This document shows, in pieces, positions 1 to 10,719 of a DNA stretch of 64,000 bases. The first letter of the stretch is position 1. Every line of letters begins with the position of its first letter. A model generated the notes under the pieces. It was not told the DNA's origin. It worked only from the letters and a program-made list of their open reading frames with translations, and made no database searches. The position numbers and the translations under genes are program-made. The stretch comes from Xylocopa sonorina (lineage: Eukaryota; Arthropoda; Insecta; Hymenoptera; Apidae): NCBI RefSeq assembly GCF_050948175.1, contig NC_135205.1:2517795-2581794 (forward strand), written 5' to 3'.

Positions 1-373
1 AAATGGTACTATTACACATTTTGCGAAAAACGAGGAAGGATTACATTTTTATTCGTCAAAGAAACTAACCATTCGTTTCTGAATACGTTATTCTTACTAA
101 AAGCTTAAAAATTGTTAAAAAATAATAAAATACATAAACAAGAAAAATTGAAGATAGCAAGAATAAACAAGAAAAATAAGAAAATAGTTTAGAAAATTTC
201 AAGTTATGTATATAAGAAGAACATATCACCAAATAATATTTTTAATACATTTTACTGAGATTTCGAATTTTTGTAGTGAATGGTAATTTTTTATTTTACA
301 CGACTATACACGCCAAACGCATAGCAATAGAGATTTGATTCGACGAGTATACACGTCGAACGCACTTAACTGG
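1..373. mobile_element. TTAA-flanked MITE, copy 1 (cut by window edge)
   Basis: This stretch matches the complete MITE at 19248-19643 over nearly its whole length and in the same orientation. It ends in the same terminus, read inward as CCAGTTAAG, followed by a TTAA at 374-377 as expected of a target-site duplication. The other end lies before base 1. The last 70 bases contain a partial internal duplication of the motif with core GTATACACGTC. TTAA target sites with termini starting CC suggest mobilisation by a piggyBac-type transposase. There is no coding capacity. Confidence 0.72.
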
Positions 374-377
374 TTAA

Positions 378-839
378 ATCATAATCGATGCTAATCGAAA
401 CTTACACAGATCCACTGTCGATTGATCCAAGTGTCGCGTAGTCCACACTGATTTCATAGTAAACGTTGATTTAACCTTGAAGGGTGCGATTTAACCCTCG
501 ACACCCCACGTGCTCTGAAAATGTTTCTCGTTGCAATTATTAACGAAAGTAGAATCGTGGCGTGTGTTTTTGTGGCACGTGTGCGAGTATTGCTTCTGGA
601 TGGAGCTTGTTTGTCGAACAAGATGGCGAACTACCCCCTCGATAGGCTCGAAATGTCTGGGAAAACAACGTCGTTGTTGCTTCTGTTTTTCTGCTTCGTC
701 TTCTTGGTTCAGATTTTCTGTTTGAATCTGGATTTAATTTATTTTTGCATCTAGATTTCTGTTGGGTGATTTTGAACGTAAAAGGACTGTTTTGTAAATA
801 ATTTTTTAGGACTTTTAAGTGATAGAGTTTGATGTTTGA
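378..839. other. unique sequence, no gene seen
   Basis: Mixed-composition single-copy DNA. The overlapping open frames at 521-754 are short, have no recognisable domain and run into T-rich sequence, so I do not call them genes. Confidence 0.4.
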
Positions 840-1620
840 AATTCTTCTCCTTTTCTTGAAGAATTTCAGATAAAAATTTATTTTATAAAATATTTTTTAG
901 AGGTTTTAATAAGTTGATATACTCGAATTTTTCTAGAAATTTTAAAAGATAAGGTTTCATATACGAAATTTGCATTTCTCTTGGAAAATTTCAGATAACG
1001 ATGAATTATTTTGCATACAATTTTTTACAATTTTCAAACGATGAAGGATTGTCTTATAAAAATATATTCAAACATTTGCATAGACAGCATTTGCCATTTA
1101 AAAGTCGTCGATAAAGAATTATTTTGCAGAACATTTTATAGCAATGTGAATATCTCAAATTCGTTCGACTAAAAATTTCAGATATCCATTAAGAAATAAA
1201 AAGAGCAGAAGAATGACTTGGCAGAAAATATTTTTTCGTCGCTGAATACAGTTTCGTAAATTTCGCCGTGTGACATACTCGTTCGATTAATCATTCGAGA
1301 TTTCTATTGGGAAATGAAGAAAGAACGAAATGGATTCCTGAAAGATATTGCTTCCTTTCCGAATAAAGTTTGGCGAACTTCTCTGTTTGACGTATCGATT
1401 CGACATTAAGGATTCGAGATTTCTATCGAGAGCTGAGAAAAAGATGAGGGAAACGGATTTTTAGAGCATATCGCATTTTGCTGGATGAAGTTTGATAAAG
1501 TTCTACGTTTGACGAAAATTTTTTTTGGAAACTGTGGTGCGACGAAAAATTGAATTTTCATGAAATATTAGCTTTTAGCAGACGAAGCTTGTGGGAAGGT
1601 TCTTCGTTTGACATTCGTTC
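840..1620. repeat. decayed tandem array, period about 110-125 bp
   Basis: Successive blocks share the order 'cgagatttct', a purine-rich stretch, 'gaataaagttt' and 'gtttgacg'. The clearest pair is near 1290-1400 and 1410-1520. Copies are strongly diverged, so this is an old array. Boundaries are approximate. Confidence 0.5.
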
Positions 1621-2854
1621 AAATAGGGGATGCAAATACATGGATGCGTTCCTTACAGACGAGGATGGGAACTGAAATGAGTTTCTACAAGAAAAGTTTT
1701 CCAGTTTAAGTGCTGCATACAGATTTGTCAATCTGTAACACTTAAAATTAAGTTCTTCAATTGTATGCAATAATTATCTAAAAGATAAATAGTTATACCT
1801 TTTGTTCATGTAATTGTAGAGAAAAAATAATTCATTTCTTTCCAATTTGTTAAATTTCTGTAAATATATTTTTTAAACGAGCGAATATTTCTGATCTGTT
1901 CAAATAATTAATATTTATTGTGAATATTTCGATGCTTTCAACATTGCAATATGTAAAATCGATGAGTGTATGTATGTTGCCAATATTATTGAACAGTGAC
2001 AGAACATATATACTGAATAAAGAATAAAAGAAACGAGAATGATTAAATTAATAAATTAGTGAATAAATAAGAATTGTTAAATTCAGAAATTAAGAAAAAA
2101 ACAAGAGTTGTTTAATTAATATATTAAAAAAGAAGTAAGAATCATTGAAAAATGCAATTGTTAATTTTCAAACAATTAGTTCTTCCTCGTCTTACGCACC
2201 CTCCTCTACATAGGACTTTGAAGTTGACAGAGTTATACACTTTGACATGGTTTAAAGTAGAGTAATAACTTACTACAGTAGAGTAGAAAAATGTGTTAAG
2301 TTCATAGTTTTACAGTTATTAATTAAACCAACAGAAAATGCTTTATCCAGTAACATTTCTAATTTCGATTAATTAACAAAATTATATAAAAAGATATAAA
2401 TAATATATATAAATAAGATTCAACTCTCTTCTTCACGTACCCCCAATTTTTGTCTTTCACTGATATAAACCTCTTGCGAGTCGAATTTGACCCTCTAGCA
2501 TCGATATTGATCCACTTTGGGGGTAACTGGTCTGTCACAATATAAAATAAATTTTGGTGAGGGAAACGGACATCAAAACTGATTGGATATAAAAGAAAAA
2601 CTTTGAAAAAATAGAAAAATGCGCTCTTGGGTAACGTATACAGAATTTCCGTGTGTCCCTTCAACCATAACAAGTAATAAATCCAAGAAGCTCCTCGACT
2701 CGAACATTAAAGCAGTGAGGCAAAAAATTCGAAGCTACAATCGTGAACGTCTAATGGATCCATCTAGTAAAAGAATAACATTAAATTTTGTCTCGAGAGT
2801 AACAGCTTCTTGTGCTTAATAAATGAAAGATGAGAGTAAACTCTGTTAGACAGT
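1621..2854. other. AT-rich spacer with no supported gene
   Basis: Mostly AT-rich unique DNA. Between 2359 and 2819 there are overlapping open frames of 104 codons (minus) and 66 codons (plus), but neither has a recognisable domain, and overlap on both strands argues for chance. The 2420-2650 portion is more balanced in composition and could be a remnant of an old insertion. Confidence 0.35.
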
Positions 2855-3085
2855 GCTGTCTAAAAGTCACTATTTTATACTACTGCATTGACAATGAGAG
2901 TATCCAATAAAACAATTATTTTTCATCTGCCAGCAACGTTTTTTTAATTTGTGTAAACCAGTTAAGTGGACGAAAGTCACTATTTTATTCTACTGCATTG
3001 ATAATGAGATAATTCAATTAAACAATCATTTTTCATCTAACAGCAACGTTTTTTAAATTTATGTAAACCAGTTAAGTGGATGAGG
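2855..3085. repeat. two-copy tandem duplication, 110 bp
   Basis: Two copies starting near 2863 and 2973 share 'agtcactatttta', the middle 'actgcattga' and the end 'ccagttaagtgga'. The last motif resembles the terminus of the TTAA-flanked MITE (CCAGTTAA), so the duplicated unit may include a MITE relic. Confidence 0.75.
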
Positions 3086-4094
3086 CTCGATCGAATTCTG
3101 CGACATTGCGATCAGGGTCGTGTATCCTTGTTCCACACGAAGGATCGTTAAGACCAGAATATCTAGTTAAAAATGCATGAGGTCCTTCCATTTCTTTGCT
3201 CTTCTCAAGGATTAGACTTCGCTGCGAGGGGTGAAAAAAATTGGATCGCTTACTGGTGTGGAACAAATGTTAATGCTGAACCGTCTAAGAAGGCATTATC
3301 GTACGAACCTTCGAGTTAAACGCAAGTCCAACACGCCTACGTATCATTACTTCGTCAAATCTATTCCATCAATTTCTACCAATTTCTTACACTGCACAAA
3401 AGTCCAATACTAATATTATCTTCATATTTATCTAAATGAGTAACACAAAAATAGCGATCATACAATGCTATCATTATATCATAATTAACACAATATAACA
3501 TAAATATTAGGTTGATGGATACTAAAAAAAAATGGACGCTTTACGCAATACCTCAAAATCGTCCTCTTCCTCTAAATCAGCTGTTCGCAATAACGCAGCT
3601 CCTTCGAATCACGAAAAGGACAATATTTGCTTTCCAACGAGAGCGTAGCATCCAAGTGCAACGCGAAGAGTCAGTCATAAGTTGGCTGAGACAAAGGTTA
3701 GGCAGCGAGATGCGGTGGAAATCGTGCTGGCAAGCAAGGACGCGCGTAATGTGTCTACTATTCGAGGCAGCCGTGCCGTTTGCAACCGCCGGATGTCGGG
3801 ACGTTCGCGTGGCTCGAGCGTCGCAGATGCTTGAAATCGTGCATGGGCCCGCCGTTCGTTCGAAACGCTCCAGCCAGTCGCGAAATGTCTGCCTCGTACG
3901 AGATGGAACGATTTTTCGAAACGAGAAACCTCTTTTGGTCGCGTTTAAAGTTGTTTCGCTTCTGGCGAACGGTCACTGACTGACTTTCGTCCCTTTCTTG
4001 GCCAATTTTCGTTGCCACGACCACTTATCGTGTCTTACTTGTGTAACTTTGAATTGAAGCTTTTTTCTTTGCGATCGATGGAGGTTTTCGACCA
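3086..4094. other. unique DNA with a CpG-rich block at 3590-4020
   Basis: The block at 3590-4020 is rich in CpG compared with its surroundings. Long open frames occur there on both strands (155 codons plus at 3512-3979, 88 codons minus at 3758-4024), but none shows a family signature. GC-rich insect DNA has few stop codons, so these are best read as chance frames in a possible regulatory block. Confidence 0.35.
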
Positions 4095-4255
4095 TTTATT
4101 TAACTCTTTAGCCCATAACCACGAGTCTGACTCTGTGGTAAGTGGTAAAGAATTTGTGCCATAAGGAGAACTCACGAGTCTAACTTGTGGTAAACAATTT
4201 GTGCCACAAGTGAAAACCACGACTCTGACTCGTAGTCAGGAATTTGTGCATAAAA
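4095..4255. repeat. three degenerate copies of a ~55-60 bp unit
   Basis: The string 'cacgagtct' or 'cacgactct' followed by 'gtgg' and 'aatttgtgcc' recurs three times (near 4120, 4172 and 4218). It begins just after TTAACTCTTTAGCCC at 4100, which resembles a piggyBac-type end, but I found no partner terminus. Confidence 0.5.
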
Positions 4256-4779
4256 TTTGGAGTATCATTGTCGAATTAAAGACGTTGTTTATTACTTCAC
4301 AATTCCTTTTTTAGTCCTGAAATATACACGTCATAAGAAACGTACATTTTTGCGTCAATGCGAATTGCGAAATTTATTGAGAGAGCATTTTACTATATCC
4401 ACGATCCAGCAAGCCAGTCGAGTCAAACCAGACAAAGACGCAACAGTGGGTCTAAAAAATTCAATACTTTGAAACTCAACATATTACAAAGGCAGAAATT
4501 GAGTATTTCCCTGTGATTTATTAAAATTAAACTAACAAAATTATTTTAGATTTATAAATTCGTTTAAAGCTTTTAGTCACCACTATTATAAATTGCTAAT
4601 ATATATTTGTCGCTGAAGATATCTTAAAGAAGACTGAAACTGAGTATCGTTTAAACAAGACACAGTATCGTCTTGTCGATGATGTTTTATTTAATAATAA
4701 TCAACTATTCGAGACATGCAGCGTTGCCAGGTACTCTATTAACAAAAATATCTCACGTAAAATATAAAATAAAAGTATA
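4256..4779. other. AT-rich spacer, nothing recognised
   Basis: Single-copy AT-rich DNA. The 71-codon plus frame at 4257-4472 has no identifiable features. Confidence 0.35.
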
Positions 4780-5855
4780 TATGGTATGAACGTATATGCA
4801 CGCTTTTTGTACCTCAGCGTTCATTTTTCCAGAGTGTATATATACGCTTTTTGTATATGAATGATCATTTTTCGAGGGCGTTTGTATACGCTGTAGCGAA
4901 AGGATTAATTTGTTCTTTTCTTAAAATTATTTACTGTTCTTTTGTATTGATGTGCAATTGCAGTATGCGATGCGAGGTTTGCTTGCACACTTTTCAAATT
5001 TCTATTAAAATAATATGAAATAATATTTTTTTTATTTTAGTCTACAAAAAAGAAAGTGATACAATTTTTCGAGGGCGTATATATAAGTTCGTCAAAGCGA
5101 AAGGGATAATTTGTTCTTTTTTTTAATTTATTTACTGTTCTTTTGTATTGATGTGCAATTGCAGTATGCGATGCGAGGTTTATTTGCACACTTTTCAAAT
5201 TTATATTAAAATAATATTTCCTTTACTTAAATCTACGAAAAAGAAAGTGACACAATTTTTCGAGGACGTATATATACGCGAGTCGAAGCGAAAGGATTAA
5301 TTTGTTCTTTTTTTAAATTTATTTACTGTTCTTTTGTATTTATGTGCAATTACAATGCGTGATGCTAGGTTTGCTTGCACACTTTTCAAATTTATATTAA
5401 AACAATATTTCCTTTATTTAAGTCTACAAAAAAGGAAGTGATATAATTTTTCGAGGGCTTATATGTACGCCAGTCGAAGCGAAAGGGTTAATTTCTTTTT
5501 TTAAAATTTATTTACTGTTCTTTTTTATCCACGTGCAATTACAGAGTGTGATGCGAGGTTTGCTTGCACACTTTTCAAATTTATATTAAAATAACATTTC
5601 CTTTGTTTAAATCTACAAAAAAGAAAGTGACACAATTTTTCGAGGGCGTATATATACGCGAGTCGAAGCGAAAGGGTTATTTTGTTTTTTTTAAATTTAT
5701 TTACTGTTCTTTTGTATTGATGTGCAATTACAATGCGTGATTCTTTTTTATCGATGTGCAATTGCAGTGTGTAATGCGAGGTTTGCTTGCAGCCTTTTCA
5801 AATTTATATTAAAATAATATTTCCTTTATTTAAGTCTACAAAAAAAAAGAAACTG
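4780..5855. repeat. tandem array, ~190 bp unit, with transposon-end-like motif
   Basis: Five to six copies are recognisable by 'tttactgttctttt' starting at about 4931, 5133, 5323, 5512 and 5701 (spacing 202, 190, 189, 189). Each unit contains a version of the palindrome GCGTATATATACGC, then 'gagtcgaagcgaaaggg' and a TTAA or a mutated form of it. Read on the minus strand this is TTAA-CCCTTTCGCTTCGACTC, which looks like a piggyBac-type terminus. The array may therefore have grown from a solitary transposon end. There is no coding content. Confidence 0.85.
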
Positions 5856-6484
5856 ATACAAACTCGCAATCGTCTCGCGATTGAAAAGTCCTCAAGATCG
5901 CGCAATCGTCGAATAATTCACGTTTCGTATACGCGTTCAACTGGTGTTACTTCGCCCTGAAGAGCCGTTGGCGTAGAATTTAAGCCGTTCAATCCACTGA
6001 TCGTCGAGATCCCGTGCCAGTCGATATCAACAGCTGCTTAAAACGAACGATTGGCCCGCGAAGGACGCCGTCTTCCGTCGAGCGTGGAACGCGAATCAGT
6101 GATCGCGCGAGGGGTGTGGCGTGGATCGTTTTACCAACAACCACCCTGTATCGTGGCTCTCATCAAACTTTCATCGCCGACTATTTCCACCGCCTCTCGC
6201 TGTTACCATTTAAATAAAAAGTAGAGCGTAACTAGAGCCGCGGATGACCTGCGCGTTCTCTGAATTATTTACGAAAATCGTTCGATTTCGCTCGCTTTTA
6301 ACCCCTCCTGCTTAATTACCATACGATTGAGAATTTTCGCAGAGCTCAGTCGATGAGCTCGACTGTGGAAGCCGTTGCAGAAGAAAATCACGCGATCTGT
6401 GAATGATTGGCTTGGTGTTGTTCGTTTATAGGTTAGGTTTTTATAGTTTTCAGAGTTACATGGTGATTTGTTGTTCTAAACATT
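5856..6484. other. CpG-rich unique block
   Basis: 5870-6360 is CpG-rich, with no recognised coding exon. The 67-codon plus frame at 6014-6217 has no domain. It may be an intronic regulatory block. Confidence 0.35.
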
Positions 6485-7545
6485 GATATAGTTGGTCTAA
6501 AAAAATTTCGACCTCCAGTTTTGGACTAATCTTGCATTAAATTGTAGATTTGTAAGTAAAAATTTGATATAGTTGGTCTAAAAAAATTTCGACCTCCAGT
6601 TTTGGACTAATCTTGCATAAAATTGTAGATTTGTAAGTAAAAATTTGATATAGTTGGTCTAAAAAAAATTCGACCTCCAGTTTTGGACTAATCTTGCATA
6701 AAATTGTAGATTTGTAAGTAAAAATTTGATATAGTTAGTCTAAAAAAATTTCGACCTCCAATTTTGGACTAATCTTGCATAAAATTGTAGATTTGTAAGT
6801 AAAAAATTGATATAGTTGGTCTAAAAAAAATTCGACCTCCAGTTTTGGACAAATCTTGCATAAGATTGTAGATTTGTAAGTAAAAATTTGATATAGTTGG
6901 TCTAAAAAAAATTCGACCTCCAGTTTTGGACTAATCTTGCATAAAATTGTAGATTTGTAAGTAAAAAATTGATATAGTTGGTCTAAAAAAAATTCGACCT
7001 CCAGTTTTGGACAAATCTTGCATAAGATTGTAGATTTGTAAGTAAAAATTTGATATAGTTGGTCTAAAAAAAATTCGACCTCCAGTTTTGGACAAATCTT
7101 GCATAAAATTGTAGATTTGTAAGTAAAAATTTGATATAGTTGGTCTAAAAAGAATTCGACCTCCAGTTTTGGACTAATCTTGCATAAAATTGTAGATTTG
7201 TAAGTAAAAAATTGATATAGTTGGTCTAAAAAAAATTCGACCTCCAGTTTTGGACAAATCTTGCATAAAATTGTAGATTTGTAAGTAAAAATTTGATATA
7301 GTTGGTCTAAAAAGAATTCGACCTCCAGTTTTGGACTAATCTTGCATAAAATTGTAGATTTGTAAGTAAAAAATTGATATAGTTGGTCTAAAAAAAATTC
7401 GACCTCCAGTTTTGGACAAATCTTGCATAAAATTGTAGATTTGTAAGTAAAAAATTGATATAGTTGGTCTAAAAAAAATTCGACCTCCAGTTTTGGACAA
7501 ATCTTGCATAAAATTGTAGATTTGTAAGTAAAAAATTGATTGCAA
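6485..7545. repeat. tandem array, 81 bp unit, 13 copies
   Basis: The motif 'gatatagttggtc' recurs at exactly 81 bp intervals from 6485 to 7457. Copies are highly similar, so the array is young or homogenised. Two unit types can be told apart ('ggactaatc' and 'ggacaaatc'). From about 6809 they form a partial two-unit higher-order pattern of 162 bp: 6809 matches 6971, and 7133 matches 7295. Because 81 is divisible by three, the minus strand stays open over several units, which is not evidence for a protein. Confidence 0.96.
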
Positions 7546-8074
7546 ATATAATTGCTGTAATGTATAGCAGTTTTTAAGTAAAATAGAATGTAAAGGATGA
7601 AAATGATATCTCGAAGAGGTAATATAAATGATTTTTTGTATTATATAATGATTCTAAGCGTTTAATTGAATCTGAAGAAAAAAAGAAGCGCGCTGATGTA
7701 ATTTAGACTTTGTGAAATGAAAAATGAACTGCTGAATTCAATTGCTTTTGAAATATTGGAAGAATCTTCTGGAGTATTTGAGTTTCTGTTACATGAACAC
7801 CCGTTACGTGAACCTTCTATTATGTAAACGGTATTCTCACCGCGATACCATAAATAAACATAGATATTATTTCCCTTTGCAACGCGGAATCTATCATAAT
7901 GATTCAGTTTCAAAGTGTGGCAAACACTTGCTCTTTTACATGAAAAATTCTCTCGACTGGGTACCTATATCCCTCATTTATTGCGCTACAAACACCTTCG
8001 TGTAGAAGTATCGAAACATCTATGTGAAACAGTTGCTAAATTATTCTTTTTTTATTTACTACCAACATTTGTAG
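7546..8074. other. AT-rich spacer
   Basis: Single-copy DNA. Overlapping chance frames at 7662-8136 on both strands have no recognisable features. Confidence 0.35.
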
Positions 8075-8455
8075 AACATTTTAAAATAAAATATAGATCT
8101 TTCTTTTTGAAATTACGGAAAATTCGAATTTTCTAATAACGTATCTTATGATTCTACTATATTTTCTACTTTTCATCCCATTAGATACCAACAATTATCT
8201 AGTAAACGTCTCGTTGACAATATTAAAAAAATACTGAGCTTGTTTTGCATAAAATCTTAATCATTTAAAATAAAATATAGATCTTTTATTGATATTACGG
8301 AAAATTCGAATTTTCTATTAACTATTTCATGATTCTACTATGTTTTCTACTTTTCATCCCATTAGATACCAACAATTATTTAGTAAACGTCTCATTGACA
8401 ATATTAAAAAAATACTGAGCTTGTTTTGCATAAAATCTTAATCATTTAAAATATT
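8075..8455. repeat. two-copy tandem duplication, 184 bp
   Basis: 'aaaatatagatctt' occurs at about 8088 and 8272, and the downstream order ('acggaaaattcgaatttt', 'taccaacaatta', 'ttgttttgcataaaat') is preserved in both copies with few differences. Confidence 0.92.
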
Positions 8456-8930
8456 AAAATAATCGCATGATACAATTCAAACACTGCTATACTTCACCAA
8501 ATACAACAAACAATATACATTACAAACATCAGTTTACTGATAATAATGACTACATATAATACAATATACTGTAATACAATAATAAGGATTCATCAATAAT
8601 TACCAATTTTATTCTCACACATTCAAACATCAAACTACCCAACGAAGTCTAAAAACCCTAACCCAGCAAGCGCAAACCGAGCAGTGGCTCTTAAAAGCAA
8701 GTATCCCTCACGAATCGCGAACGAAAGAAAACGCAGGAAACGAGCCTTAACCAGGAAGATACAGAAAACCTAGGCGCGAGCAGCAAAAAAAAACCTACCC
8801 AACGAACGTATCAACGGAACTAGAGTTGATAAAACGAGAAACGACGACGGCGTTAAAGAAGAAAAAAAAAAGGTAACCACGACGAGCGAGAGAGAGCATG
8901 GAGGTTGGTAAATCCGCGGAGGCAAGCTGA
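8456..8930. other. AT-rich spacer rising into GC-rich promoter-side DNA
   Basis: Composition changes from AT-rich (8456-8640) to purine-rich and CpG-containing by about 8690. No gene is seen. It forms the upstream flank of the TATA box at 8931. Confidence 0.35.
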
Positions 8931-8938
8931 TATATAAA
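8931..8938 (+). promoter_or_regulatory. candidate TATA box
   Basis: TATATAAA lies in otherwise CpG-rich sequence, 50 bp upstream of an ATG at 8981. A start site 25-35 bp downstream would fall near 8960, giving a 5' leader of about 20 nt. No good initiator motif is present at that position. TATA-like strings are common in AT-rich genomes, but this one stands out in a GC-rich context. Confidence 0.35.
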
Positions 8939-8980
8939 CTCTCAGCGGAGTCCATACAAACCGAGCAGCAGACGCGAGCG

Positions 8981-9079
8981 ATGGACGAAGAGGGAATGAC
9001 GTTCGTTCCGGTTGAACCGATCAAGACAGCGCTAACGTCGAACGGGAGAGGGCGAGGAAACCGCGCGGTAAAGCCATAG
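8981..9079 (+). CDS. candidate short first coding exon (or uORF)
   Basis: A 32-codon frame starts at an ATG in a fair context (gcgATGG) and begins MDEEGMTFVPVEPIK. The later residues are RGRGNR, then a TAG at 9077-9079. A possible splice donor (GCG|GTAAAG) at 9067/9068 would end the exon after codon 29 in phase 0. The product is not recognised. It sits 43 bp after a TATA box and just before the GA-rich array. The frame is short, so chance is a real alternative, as is an upstream ORF of the gene that starts in this region. Confidence 0.3.
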   Translation: MDEEGMTFVPVEPIKTALTSNGRGRGNRAVKP

Positions 9080-9114
9080 CGTGGGAACCAGGGGGTGGAG
9101 GAGAGTGAGATGGA

Positions 9115-9785
9115 CGACGAGAAAAAACGTTCAGAGAGATAGAGATAGATAGAACTAAGGGAAGAGAGAGAAAGTGGTGGACTGACGAGAAAAACGGTTG
9201 AGAGAGATAGAGATAGATAGAACTAAGAAGAGAGAGAGAGAGATGGACTGACGAGAAAAATGGTTGAGAGAGATAGAGATAGATAGAACTAAGAAGAGAG
9301 ATAGAGTTAAGACAGAGATGGACGGACGAGAAAAAAGGTTGAGAGAGATAGAGATAGACAGAATTACGGGGAAAGAGAGAGATGGACGGACGAGAAAAAC
9401 GGTTAAGAGAGATAAAGATAGATAGAACTAAGTAGAGAGAGAGATATGGATGGACGAGAAAAAAGGTTGAGAGAGATAGAGATAGATAGAACTAAGAAGT
9501 GAGAAAGAGTTAAGAGAGAGATGGACGGACGAGTAAAAAGGTTGTTAGAGATAGAGATAGATACAACTAAGTAGAGAGAGAGAGAGATGGACGGACGAGA
9601 AAAAAGGTAGAGAGAGATAGAGCTAGCTACAACTAAGTAGAGAGGAAGAGATCGACGGACGAGAAAAATGGTTGACAGAGATAGAGATAGATACAACTAA
9701 GTAGAGAGAGAGACATGGACTGACGAGAAAAAAGGTAGAGAGAGATAGAACTAGACAGATATAACTAAGTAGAGAGAGAAAGAGA
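9115..9785. repeat. GA-rich tandem array, 63-75 bp unit, ~10 copies
   Basis: Units contain 'gatggacggacgag', 'aaaaaggttgagagag' and 'atagagatagatagaac'. The 'ggttg' or 'ggtag' anchor recurs at about 9196, 9262, 9337, 9401, 9465, 9540, 9607, 9670 and 9734. One strand is almost entirely purine. The array abuts the CpG-rich block at 9786, so its many GAGAG motifs could bind GAGA-type factors. The serine/leucine-rich minus-strand frame across it is a repeat artefact. Confidence 0.93.
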
Positions 9786-9920
9786 GAGGGGTAGTTCCTA
9801 ACGTAGCGTTAGCGAGCGAGGCAGTGGGGTGGCTGAGCGGGTGACGGGTTAGGTCGTGTGGGTGGCGGAGGTAGCTTACCCGGTGGGTAGTAGTAGGTGC
9901 GCACCCTACGCGGATACCAG
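9786..9920 (+). other. candidate 5' untranslated exon with consensus splice donor
   Basis: This CpG-rich block ends in ACCAG|GTGAGTGG, a textbook 5' splice site with the intron starting at 9921. It includes the short palindrome GGTGCGCACC (9896-9905). No long frame with a family match is present, so I read it as 5' UTR rather than coding. The start is not defined: the left edge is simply where the GA array stops. Transcription direction (+) agrees with the coding exon at 16522. Confidence 0.4.
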
Positions 9921-10460
9921 GTGAGTGGGGCAGGGATAGCGAGCAACCCCCGGGACAAAACGCGAAAAACCACTTGTGCGTCTCCATCCTGGCTGGCTGC
10001 GCGCCCCTCGCGGTGTCCTGCGATCGTTGCTCGTTCGAACGTCGATTCTCCGCCCTGTCGACGATCAGTCAGTCAGTCAGTCAGTCAGTCAGTCACGGTC
10101 GGTGGTTCTCGTTTCGACGTCGACGCGGTGTCGCACGCTCGTGACGTGATTCGTCGTCGTCGTCGCCTAACGACGCGTCGTCGTCGTCGTCGTTCACGTC
10201 GTTCACGCGATCCATCGCCGCGTCCAGTTCGAATTCGACCGCGAACCGCGACGGTGCCGCTCGCGAGTCGCGAGTGCAGAAGCGACCGGATCGAGGGTCG
10301 CTCGACGAGTCGTTTTTCTTTCGATCGCGTCGTCGAAAGCCTCGAAGGGAGCAAGTGCTGAATACGAGGGGGAGAGAGAGAGAGAGAGAGGAGAGACCCA
10401 GGCACAGCGTGGGATGCGAGGAGAAGCCTTCATCGATCCAGCTTGAACCGGGGGTGAGCT
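9921..10460 (+). promoter_or_regulatory. CpG-rich promoter / alternative first exon region
   Basis: Very CpG-rich DNA with an (AGTC)n run, (CGT)n tracts at about 10145-10205 and a (GA)n run at 10373-10392. A second possible donor, GGG|GTGAGC, lies at 10453/10454. The pattern fits the promoter and 5' UTR exon of a developmental gene with several leaders. Long open frames on both strands (154 codons plus, 138 and 106 minus) consist of R/S/D-rich low-complexity sequence from the trinucleotide tracts and are not credible proteins. Confidence 0.42.
10063..10095. repeat. (AGTC)n microsatellite
   Basis: About eight perfect tetranucleotide units. On the plus strand every unit contains TCAGT, the arthropod initiator consensus, inside the candidate promoter region. 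Confidence 0.97.
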
Positions 10461-10719
10461 GACACTGGCCCGGATCCTGAATCGACGATCGAGCACACAC
10501 GTGATCCATCGTGGATCGAGGCTGGTGTCTCTTCTGTGCGCGTTCGATCCTCTTTCGATATCTCTTGTCCTCGACTTTTTCCTCCTGTTCTCGAGAAGGT
10601 TAACTAAGGGGTTGTTAGGGGGGTGGGGAGTGGTGTTGCAACAGGAGGAAGCTGGCTTCTTTGGGGTGAGCCCTGGTGCTCCTTTCCTACTTTAGCATTT
10701 TTATACCACTTTTGCTAGG
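10461..10719. other. GC-rich to T-rich transition downstream of candidate first exon
   Basis: Unique sequence. The 64-codon plus frame at 10501-10695 has no domain features. Confidence 0.3.

Noticed and set aside
3512..3979. 155-codon plus-strand open frame
   Set aside because: Long frames on both strands over the same CpG-rich block, no splice sites or recognisable family.
9897..10509. Arginine/serine/aspartate-rich frames of 106-154 codons on both strands
   Set aside because: They derive from CGT and AGTC runs in the promoter-like region; the composition is that of the microsatellites.
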